From Acanthaster planci (lineage: Eukaryota > Echinodermata > Asteroidea > Valvatida > Acanthasteridae), in NCBI RefSeq assembly GCF_001949145.1, contig NW_019091490.1, forward strand, positions 24,777 through 88,776: a DNA stretch of 64,000 nt, read 5' to 3'. Position numbers and translations under genes: made by a program. Below, piece after piece: positions 12,701 to 24,700 of the stretch (the stretch's first letter is position 1; every line of letters begins with the position of its first letter). The notes beneath the pieces are model-generated. The model had not been told where the DNA came from, ran no database searches, and saw nothing but the letters and a program-made list of their open reading frames with translations.

Positions 12701-15700
12701 TGTAGTAATTTTGGTTTTAAGACGCAACAAAACGATACAAATAAAAAGTACAAGAAGGAATTTTTGCAAAGATCTGTTTCATTTCACTAATACACCACAA
12801 GGGAAATTCACCTTATTGTTTGTTTGACTCATATACTGTAACTAGCCAATTTGCAACATTTTGCTATTATATGTGGATACTTTTAGCCAAACAACGGCGG
12901 CGCAGATGGAACCATCCGTTTTAAGAAATATTAGAGGCTTTGATCGGTTTCTAACCACGTCAAGTTTGACTTTCGGATGTAAACAAGGCAACACATCTGG
13001 CAACTGAACCCTATGCGTTCAGTTTGCTGGGACATTTGTAATACCGCCCGTTAACTTGCACATCAACATATGTGACTGTTAACCGTTATTATTCACAAGA
13101 AAACGCATTTCAGTTCGGTTTTCATTCCCAAAAATACACGTTTAAAAAACTGATTTTGCGCATACAGAGAAGTCGATGTTAATCTTGAGAAAGTCATAAA
13201 ATCATGGGAATTTGTTAAGTTTAATAAACGTCGTTTCACCCCCCCCCTCTTTTTCTGCAGCAATTACTCTAAATGGAAGTAGAAGTTCCCAAAGTAGCCA
13301 GTACAATGACTGGGCTTCTGATCGAGCTGTGGACAGAGCCTTCGTGTACCAAGACCCTCACTGCAGCCGAACACGTAAGTGCCATAACATTACCTACCGG
13401 TGATACACTGAAGGGCTGTTACTTTTATTTACAGCTTTTCCAACGTAATTGGGAAGGAGGATGAAACCAGTGGCGTATCCAGCGGGGAAGGGGGCAACCT
13501 ATCCCCCTACAGATTTAAAAAAATACTTCTTAGTTGAGCAGGAAAAAAGTAATCAGCCTGTTTATTTATCAAATAATAGCACCAAAATGCTGAGAAAACA
13601 ACACAAGCAAATAAAGCAAGGCTGTCGGGTCTTTTTTCCCCCAACATCATGTTGAATGATCCCAAAACCTCATTTGCTTTTGAAGCCCCCCCCCCACACC
13701 AAAAGCTCGATAGCCTACGATGCTAGATGAAACTTACACATCGAAGCTGCGATTCCTATGAGAATTTACGTTTAAGTGGGCATATATATGTAATTCTTCC
13801 CAAAGAGTCTAAGATCAGTTTGTGACGTGTAAATAGTTAAGACATTTTGTGAGGGACTTTTGGACAAAATACATAGTTAGTTGTTACGTAACTCTTATAT
13901 TTTGTTTGAATGTTTCACAAAAAGTTTGAAGTGTGAGGATGATATATCAAAGAAAAAGTGGCTGTGGTGTGAAAAGAACATTGCTTAAAGTTTGGTTATA
14001 AATTTCAGTATGCTGGTATCAGAGTTCCCTAAAAGGAAATACCCTGCTCCATTTGTATTTGAGGAATTTATTGAGAAATCGTGGAATGATTCCAACAGAA
14101 TCCCTCAAAGGCAAGCCTCATCAGAAAATAATAAGCGGGTATGATGAAGCCATGAACGTTACAGCAGAGTGTCACAAAATAAAGTTTACTAGCTTTCCTT
14201 TATCAAATTCTAGAACACTGAATATAAAGCATTGAAAAAAGTCAGAAACCTTCTGCCAAGCAAGTATATGACTATTGTCTAATAATAAACCATTCCTTCG
14301 GGTTTATTTATTATTTTTGGTAGCCTTTAGTGATGACCTAAACCTAATATAGTTCTTAAAATAATTCGCGTGAAAATAACATATCCCGATGAGTCTATTT
14401 TACACCAAGCCTGCACCCCTTCAGCTCAAATTGATTCCTTAGAAAGTTTATTAAATTGAGCCAACGTTCTAAAGGAGGATTGTTTTAGAATCAGTAATAG
14501 GTAATCAGGAGCCAAAAACCAAATATTTAATTTAAAGAGTAATTTATCATGAAATGATCAAATTGATCTTGTTAAAGCTAATACCTTTTCAAACACATAA
14601 AGCGCACTTGTTACTCTAATAATTTGGTACTTCCACTTCTAGCCAAAGTAAGGCCAAAATTTAAAGCAGTACATACACTATTTAAAATACGGTGCCTACA
14701 TTTATTAATTTTTTGTTTTTTTGTTAATCACAAACTGGCACCTGGATAAAAGGCAATGGAATATGCCATGAAATGTGTAAAATATCCAACAAGTTTTTAC
14801 ATTTTTGAGTTTTCCAATGTTTCACTTAATGTTTGTGTTAAATTTGAGAAAAAATAAAAAACCTCGGTTTCTGACTGTGCAAAGTCTGTGCTCCATAACT
14901 ATGATAGTATTTTACCCAGTCTGTGCCTCTTTTAAACTTGTTCCAGGACGTTTGATAGATAGTTCAGAAAACACGTGGTGGAAAATCGACCTTGGGTCAC
15001 CGCAATGTGTTGGACAAATCAGGTTGAAAAGCAGAGACGAACCAAACAGTAAGTTAAACTCCCGTTTAATAGGCCTTTCTTAATGTATCTACAAAGTTTA
15101 TGCCGGAACTGAAAACGAGACTGTAGGGTACTCCGCGGTTTTGGCGAACATGGCGAAGCATTGTGTTGCAGCAATTACGAACGAAGATCATCGCCCGAAA
15201 TTAGCTATCATCGATTTCCAAAGGAAAAGAGTAAAGAAAAAAGTGTATTGTTGAGATCAAACGAGACAGGGGCACTATTTAAGGAAGATTTTGACTTTGA
15301 AACGACTTCTTTTGGCACTTAAGATGTTCGTATACAAAATCGCAATCACTGGTCCTACACCGTACACCTTTGCACTTTGGTGCAGTTCGTTTGATCCAAT
15401 CTTTTCCTTCCTGATTGCGCCCAGAATAAGGAAAAAAAATGTCTGTAATTTTCGAATTAGCATCAATAGAATTCTGAACTTCGAAACTGAAAGGAAATAG
15501 CCCAGTCATTAAATGTAACCCGCTAAATAAAAAAAATCAGCATTAACTGCGCATGTATGCAGCGTCAACAAAACGTCCAAGACAAAATCCCGTAAATAAA
15601 TGGCCTACCCTTCAGATTATGAATATAGGCTTCTGAAAAATACTCGACGCCTTTATCAAGCTAATGCTCTCCACTGCTTTGGGGGTCCTTTTTGAAGTTT

Positions 15701-18700
15701 TCCTCCACAAACCTGAAGGTTATCTCGGGAACCACGGAAAGGTCCCTTCCCGTTTACAGCCATTGTGAGACACGAAGCCCCTATAGGCTCGTTTTTAGTC
15801 GCTGTGAATAAAATTTGCATAAATATATAGAAAGGTCTGTTCTATTTCACCTCAAGAATATAACAAACTGATCCTTGAAATGGAGTAAAAGAAATCTCTT
15901 AACTACAAACGTTTCAATAAGTTGGGCCATTAACATTTCAATAACTAAGAAAAAATCAAATGATCCCACGATAAACTTGAGGACCCTTTCCACTCAAACT
16001 GGGTTTACTTTGGATCTTAAATATCGGTATAACTGTTCTATATGTTACATTTTACATGCTATTGTGTTAATGTATCTTCTTACAGTTGCTGAGAGGTTGC
16101 ATTTGAAACACGCTGCTGTACGAGCAGGTCTTAGCAATGAACCTATCGACAATACCATGTGCGGTAGTCCGGTCACTGAGTACCAAGCTGTAGCCAATAA
16201 CTGGATGGAGTTTGACTGCAATTCGCCTGACGGCGTGATTGCGCGATACGTGAGCGTCAATATTCAAAGGACAATTGAACTTGCACTGTGTGAAGTGCTT
16301 GTTTTACCGTGTGATCTTCCAAAAGGTGATCAGTCCTCCTACAGTTTTTATCCTTTTATCTGTTGGGGTGTATGATTGTTTGGGTTGTTCTTTTTTGTGT
16401 GTGTGAGGGGTTACCATGTATGTCTTCCGTGTATATACCATTTTTGCGTTGTTTGATGTTTTGTTAGTGTTTTTATTGTAGTACTTATAGATTATTATTT
16501 TTATTTAGATATTATATAGATTACTGTTTTCTGAAAATCACGCAGAAGCGTGGTTAAATTTTATGTTACGGTTTTATTCTAGCCTTTTCAATATTTTTGG
16601 GTCCCTTTTACAAAAACTTTGAATTTGTTTTATCTTCTGTGTTTTGTTGAATCTAATTATCTTCATGTATAAATAAATAAGGAATGAATGAACGAATGTA
16701 AGGATAAATCCTTCCTGCGCCTTTGAAGCCGGAATATTGCCTGCCTGCCCTACAGCCTAGTTACATGTCTGTTTGTTTGTATTTGCTGGTTGAGGGATAG
16801 GGATGTTGGTTGGGTTGTTTATTTTTCCATGATTTTATATCTGCTCTGCTCTTCTCTACTCTGCACATGGATACATGCAGATAGCTATATATTTGAGGGG
16901 TTATTTGTTTTTAATCCAAGGCTGGATTCGGCGTCTTCGGTATACGTTATTTAATGCTGAGTAGCTGTTAGCCATTAACTAAACACAAACACATGGCAGG
17001 TTTAACCTGCCCTTAAATACTTTGCCCGTCGATTTTACGATAAAATGTTGGCAACCACGGCTGCCAGGTAATTTCACGTTAAATGAACAGGACATTTGCA
17101 CACTGAAGGAATAATTCCACCTATTCGAACTTACAGACGACTTTACTCTTGTGGTAAATCCTGCTGTCGTCGACCTAAGCGGAGGTAATGGTGCAATCCT
17201 TACAGCGTACAAAGGTCCAAACGATATACAAGCCGGTGTAAGTTTTGGCCGTCAGTTAGTAACAGGTGGATTGGATGGACTTCCCCCGGGATCAACCGAA
17301 GAAGACGAGCTGTCTTTCGAATGCACAGCCAGAACGCTTCGTTTGATACCTTCTGCCGGCCGGAAAGACGGGGTCGGGGTGTACTATTTTGAAGCAACAA
17401 GAAGAGACCAAAAAACGAGGATTCAAACTGTAATGCTGCCTGAAAATGGTGAGATTATTATATTAATCTGTGATTGCAGAACTGGGGTAAAATTGGACAT
17501 GGGATATCATGAATCATCTGCTAAAATGTGACGAAAAAAATCCTCATTGAAGGATTCGTTACCCTATAAACTTCTTTACACCAAAATGAACGGTACGTGT
17601 TTAAAAAAAAGCCAAAAACTTGATCAATGCCATTGAGCTTGGCATTGGGAAATTAAAACTCTACTTCCTTTAAATTTCTCTTTTGTCAGTCACCAACGTA
17701 CAGATGCATGTACGTCCTGTGCAGAGAACACAACGAGCTAATACCGGGGACTCAGTTCAGATTGAGATGCTCGACGTGAATTCACAGAACAAGGACTACA
17801 GATGGCGGCACGACGGTGGCTGTGTCATTCCTTCCTGGAATGGTCAGCTCAGTGTAATAATCAATGATGTTTCTGTTGGTGATGGAGGAATCTACAGCTG
17901 CTTTGTGTCTGGACAGGAAGATCAACAGCTACATGGTATCATGAGACTCATCGTGAGAGGTCAGTAAAAAATACATACATTGTAAGCTTATGAGAACAAA
18001 ATGAGGAAAATCAAACAATTTGAAGACAACATCTAGAAACAACAGAATAAATAGAGGAACATGAATGTACACATAACGCCTTGTCGTCAACCTTCAAGGA
18101 GGCCTTATATGTATGTATTTTGACGAGTAGAGGTAAACCACATAAAGTATCAACCAATGCCAAGGACTAGGTTTCCTCTTTTCGAATGCCAAATCTAGTC
18201 AATACTCAAATTATTTCCATCCAAAGCTTGCTTCATGTTTTCCTGTTCCTTTAAATGGATATTTCAATGAGCAATTTTGAAACTCGACTCGGGTTTTTTC
18301 CATTCCTTCTTTTGTTTAGCTGATATTGCGATTATTTTAAGAGCTATTTTCAATTTGAGGACAATACACAGCTTTCACTGCACAGCTTTTACAGCAACAG
18401 TCCTCACAGCGTGTATATTATGTAACACCACTCTGCAAGAATGAATGCCCATTTTAACTGAAATACCATCTTATGATAGATTTTTGGTAAAATAATTTTA
18501 ATCAGGTTGTTCTGCTGGTATGTGGGGTCCACCATTGTGTCTAAACACCTGTCGTCAATGCTACAATGGAGGCATCTGTGATGATAAGACGGGAAGTTGC
18601 ATCTGCGCTCCGGGCTTCAGCGGACAACGTTGTCAACAACGTAACATTCTTCATATCAACTTAAATTTCACAGTAAAACAACTTTTAATTTGTTGTTGAA

Positions 18701-21700
18701 TTTGCCATACACAAACTTGTTCTTTTCTCAGATTTGATGGCTTATAGAGAGGGAATAAACTCTTCAGTAGATGTTACATATCTATTTTATATGAAGACAC
18801 AAAATGTCTTTTTGTTCATACAACACACAGTTCACGGTCGTAACGTATTTGGCCAAAACGCTCGTCATCGCTGCTCCAACAGCACTGATCCACACGACGA
18901 GGCTTGCCGAGGTCGTTTGTTTTGTCTTCCAGATCCTTACGGGTGCTCCTGTGCTGCAGGATACACGGGCCTTGACTGCATGCAAGGTAACAGGGAACCA
19001 ACATAGATAACGGGGAAACAACATTGATACGTAGAACCTTCAAAATCTTTTTTTCTGCAGACAAGAGAAAGTATATGGTGGTGAAGATTCAGAAATTACC
19101 ACAACCTTACCAAAACTCAAGCAGGACGAACGGTCTTTGCAGATTGAGTAAATATATATATTATAAATGCTGGCCTAGATCACGAGGGCAGACTCAGTCT
19201 TGAGCGGGATATTCTTTATCATATTAAACAGAATGTACAGACGGAACGTACGGTGCTGATTGTAAGCTGACTTGTCATTGCGCATCTGGAGGAACCTGCA
19301 GTAAGGATACTGGAGAATGCAGGAATGATGAATGTGCCTCGTCGTACTTTGGCATCAACTGCCAGTGCTCAAGTAAGAAACCTAATCTCGACACAACCCA
19401 TACAGTAACATTGATCGCAAGGTCCATTGCAAGCATTCCTAATTTTTGTCTTATTCGATTTAGGTTCTCCGGGAGAAGTAGAAACAACAACAGTCTCTCA
19501 ACGTAACTTCAGTCTTTCTTGGGCAGAGCCAGCATGCGTTTTCCGAGAAGGCACAGCCCTGAGATTCTTGTACCGACTTATTGATGCAGGCTCCGGACAG
19601 GTTCTGCTGCAGGCCAATACAACACATGAGTCTGTGACCTTGGATGACCTGACACCTTATACCACGTACGGTTTTCAGGTTGCCGTCACAACCATGACAG
19701 GAACTGGGCCGCTTAGTGAGCTTCTTAATATAACGACATCAGAAGCTGGTAAGATGTGTACAAAGATGCATTTCGTTGTTCGTCCTTCACACATACGACT
19801 GAAGAACACGATAATGAGCCGTTTACTTCTCCACAGAGCCGTCTGCTCCGGTCAGTATCTCCACTCAGAATATCGATGACGTTTCCATCACTGTGACGTG
19901 GTCTTCACCCAACCCGCCCAATGGTGTAATCATCAGCTACGACATTGCTTACTGGAAGTCAACAGATGCAGGGTCACCAAACCTGAGAAACGACGTTGGT
20001 GTGACGCCACTCGCGTATCGCGTGGATGGACTTAACGACTCAACAACATATCATGTGCAGGTAGGACTTCGGATGCAGTGGTATGATCTGTAACGAGCAA
20101 TTGATCTCAATGGCCGGCTACATTTGAGGACCAAATTCGCTGTGACACATGGTACTCATTTCTTTCAGTCAAATAGTAAAAAAGAAGATAATTATTAATT
20201 ATTCTCGTTCGTGAAATTGTAAACTATAGCACATCTGGTAAGAGCTTATTGAGTTAAATTGAAATAAACCCAATTCTGGTAAGTGTAATGTTTGATCAGT
20301 GCTACTGCTTCCCGCGGGGGTGGAAGTATAGATTTTTGGTATCTTTAATCCTAAAGAAGCCCAGGGAGGCATCCGCCCCCTCAACATGTTTTCTCTTCCG
20401 ATAACGCTGCTGTACAGATTTTTTTGAGCTGACCATTTGGAAGTTTTTAGACATTGTGATACCAACAGTGTGAAAATCAACTCGGGCTGGCACCCATGAA
20501 GCCCGAAATTTCAAATGACCGAAAACACAAAACCTTACTTTTGATTAATTCAACGTCATAGTTTAATGATAGGGACTATCTTTTAACAGGTAGTTCATCG
20601 CAGTCATATTCCCGGTAAGCGTTGTAGTTCTATGGGCGTACACACGACTGGACCCTCTGTACATATCCTCACATATTTTTCACACGCTCACCTAAGCCGT
20701 GAGATAGGCAAAAACCTTTCCCTTTACATTTAGGTTCAAACTCCTCAGACTATCCTCAATCGTTTCCCAATATCAAAGAATTTCTTTGCGTTAAAGGTAC
20801 GAGCCAGAACGTCGGCTGGTATTGGTCCATGGAGTAGCACCGTTGTAGCCTTTACTCAAATCGGAGGTAATGTAACATTATGACAGGCTCCTTTAGCACT
20901 GGAATACTGCATTTCTTTTCCTTTAAAATACATCTATCCTTTTTTAGCTTTTGTATAATACTCTTCCTTGCTATCCTAAGTCAACATTTTTACTGGCTTC
21001 TATGCAATTTCCATGTGTTTCAACAGTTCCCGGATTTGTGCGAAATCTTCATCAGACGAATGTGACTGATAGATCGATTTCCTTGGCGTGGGACGAGCCT
21101 CTTGACCCAATGGGTCAAATAGCAAGTTACATAGTATGATGTACCCATAAAATAGCTTGGAAAACATCATTATGTTAGACTACAGTTCCAGTATTGACAT
21201 GCTGCAAGGAATAGGTCTATGAATTCGTGAAAACTGTCACATCAACAAAATGATACCTAATCTAGTAATGCTAAACATGTAAAAAGCCACTATTAAGAAA
21301 ACGACTTGCTTCTTCAGATTAATGCTGACGAATTTTTGAATATCTTTCCAAGGTTGAGTACCGGATCACTGAGAAGCCCTACGACCAAAGTTTTGTAGCA
21401 GGCAGTGAATACACGAGGACGGACGTGAATGATCCCTGGTACCGCAAAGATTACTGTGAGCCTGGGACGAAATACGAGTTTCGAGTTTTCGCCCAAAATG
21501 AAGAGAATGCAGGAAAAACTAGCAGCTTGGAAGTATTCACAAAGCCATTAAGCGGTACGACATACTGCTTAATTTTTTTATGCTGAGACTGGTTTACAAA
21601 ATGAAATAAATCTGGATCAAACTAATTTAATTATTATTTATTTACATGCTCGGATCAAGACATTCCTCAACCAGAGCCTGCAAGGACACTTCCCGAAGAA

Positions 21701-24700
21701 ATGACAGACACAACCGTCACAATTCGCCTCACTGGAGTAAACTCGATATACATAGTGTAAGAACGCTTCATTGGTCTACCCCAGGTTTCATTCTGAGAGA
21801 ATTGTCCCCCCCTTTCTCAGCCAAGCAAATTTAACCATCTCCCCGGTAAATCGGCCTTGTACTGACACCGATCTATTTTATCATGTTTTGAGTGGCCACG
21901 GAAGGAGTATATCTTTAAAGCTTTGGTCAAAGCGAATGAGGCACTGGTATGCAAGTTACACTTGATGAATTAACAATACACCTGAGCATGGCTTCTGTGT
22001 GGCATTTATCGAGAGCGGTACCAGTGTTCGTTCAAGGTATAACTTTAGCTTTAGAGAAAAACAAAGCTTTGTCACTTCTTGGGGCTATTTAAAACATGGC
22101 TCATATTATTCCTACATACCTATAAACTATGTGTACGTGCGAGAATATCACTTTCAAGTAAAAGCGAGCCACACAAGCCCTTTACAAGTGTTAGATTGTA
22201 TGATGTTTTCGCCTGGCAACTATCTACAGAGCGTTTGTCATCAGAGTGCAAAAACAGACAGCAAAGGCAAAGCGAGAAGCCTTTGTCCCAAGACACTACC
22301 GCGACTCATCTCAAGACTACATAGCGGCTGAGATACCAAATACTGATGTAACAGTGCCTTTCACTGTCGGCGATTCCTTGATCTACGGTGGCTTCTACAA
22401 CGCTCCTCTGGTTACTGGAGCTTCGTATAGGATAAGCATTGGAGCAATGAGCAGTGTTAACGATACGGTATGTCTGATGGCAAGTTCGTTCCATCATGAC
22501 TTAGACCATCTTGCATTATGGATACAGTATGTTACAAACGATCCATAAAATGTAAGACACAAGCTTTAGTCTTGCACAATATATGGCAACCTTTTTAACA
22601 TTACGCGTCATTGCAGTGATTTCTGCAATTATTATTCTGAAGTGATCTCCCCTTCTCACTGAGAAGTTAAGATATCTTCTCAAGAGTCTATCGATGCAAA
22701 GGTCTGCAGGGAATTTTAAGGTTTTCTCGTTGATTTGTCTTCTATATATGCTAGTCGATTGTTTGAATGGACTGACTGGTCTCTTTTCTTAACTCTTTCC
22801 TATTTAGGAAGCTAGCGTGAGATTTTCCACACCTATAACTGTTACAGGTTGGTATTTTAATTCTAGTTTGGAGCCTCATCTTTTCTAAGGAGGGTACCTT
22901 CCTGAAGCTAATCGATGTGATATATGCCACTCATTTTCAAATTAACTTTACCCGTTTAGTTCGTTCTACCAAGAAGCTTAACGTAGCAGCTATCATCCTC
23001 GGAGGGATGTTTGCCTTTGTTGCTGTCGCCACTGGATGTGTCGTGTGGAGGACAAGAATCCGCCACAATGCTTCATCTGCACACGGGATTGCATTGACTC
23101 AAGAGCACGTGAGAACTTCAAATAAGATTTAATATGCGCCAGAAAAGGACGTTGACGAATTCCTCAAGTTATTTCAAAGCTTATACCATGGAATGCAAGT
23201 TTCCTTTGGAAACATTCTTTGCTTTCCTTTTTATTTCTAAGATATTGAACGATACCAAAAACTTGTCAGATCTCAAATCAATGTCAAAAGCTACACCAGA
23301 ACTAATCATGTAAGTTTTGGGTCATTTTGTTCTTGTCCCTGTTGTATCTGGTATATGATGTAAGTTCAGGACACATTCATTAATTAATTTCCAAGAGCGA
23401 TTAAGTAAACTAATTTAACTGCCAACAAAATGATGAAGCCAGTTTATCCCTTGTCAAGTTACACAGGTTGGGTGTAACAGAGACAGAAAAATGAGCATGG
23501 CCCACTGAATGCAATTACTTCAGTTATTTGGTAATGCAATTTTCTTTATTGTGACTTAGTTAAATGCTCGTTGGAAACATCTTTACTTGTCCGCAATGCC
23601 AAATGTTATGTATGCGTGTAAATATTCGTGTTTGTCCCTGTACTTTATAGGATCTTTCTGTAATCAGCAAACCTGCTTTATGTGGCGCGAAATCACAACG
23701 TCTAGATGCCGCTGAATCAGCGCAGGCATTTGATTATGACCAGGGTGTCTACGAAGACATCGGCCTACCGCCATGGGCAAGAGGGCTTGAAATAAAATGG
23801 TGGAATCTTACCGTTGAGGATAAGGTCCTTGGCAAGGGTAACTTCGGCGAAGTACGAGCAGGCAGCCTTAATACTTTGTCCACAATCTCCAGAGTCGTCG
23901 TCAGCATTCTCACAGGTATAAAGCATCAAGATATCACACATTAATCATAGATTTTCGACACGCTTTTATGCTGGTCTTTCTGTATCGATTCTGTGCTTCT
24001 TAATGCGAATTACAACTACAAAACTCCTTTTCTCTTATCACAGCTAGTGCAACAACGAAAGCATCTGAGGATTTTATGACTGCGTTTCAGACGACGGCAA
24101 CAGTCAAGACACATCCGAACGTAGTTGGCTTATTAGGAGCATGTCTACATGATGGTGCTCATCCAATTTATTACTTACCTGCTCGAGACATTTAACTTGT
24201 TCAGACACGTAACAGCGGCTATTTGTCCTAGAGACACCTCTTATAGAAGAGGATAAATTACACTGGGGTTCATTCCTTCTATTTGGGGATTGATAGCCTT
24301 TGGCAAACCATCCCCAAAACCATGACCGAAACTATTCATTAACATCCTATGCATCATCAATCCCAGGGAGTGAGGGTATATAACTGGTTGTGAAGATTTT
24401 TCTGGACTTACCAACAATCAAATGTATTTAATGGGCGATCAAGTTTTTTGAAAGTTTTCGTTACGACGTCCCTTTTGATATAAGGCTTCACTGAAACTCC
24501 AAGCTCAACACTCTGATACCTTTTCCATAACATCTTAATTCATAAATTTGACTACCTGTACTGATCCATGTCCTCTCTTACAGCCACTTTGTACGTTGCT
24601 CTGGAGTATCTTCCCAACGGTAATCTGCGTGACTACCTAAGGAGAACCCGCCAAAAGCAGGCGGGGACGGCAACCACTAATGAGAGGGTATCACCGCTGA

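Noticed and set aside
19062-19150. Possible small exon after a CTGCAG between EGF2 and EGF3 of gene B
   Set aside because: It has no Cys pattern, and EGF2 joins EGF3 directly in frame with the same exon lengths as in gene C.
21999-22331. 110-codon + frame overlapping a gene B exon
   Set aside because: It is in a different frame from the membrane-proximal domain exon 22245-22467, which has the recognisable motifs.
23243-23310. Possible extra exon between the gene B TM and kinase exons (contains [13 protein letters not shown]-like reading)
   Set aside because: It cannot be entered from the phase-0 TM exon and left to the kinase exon without a frame break; direct joining of 23108 to 23651 is in frame.
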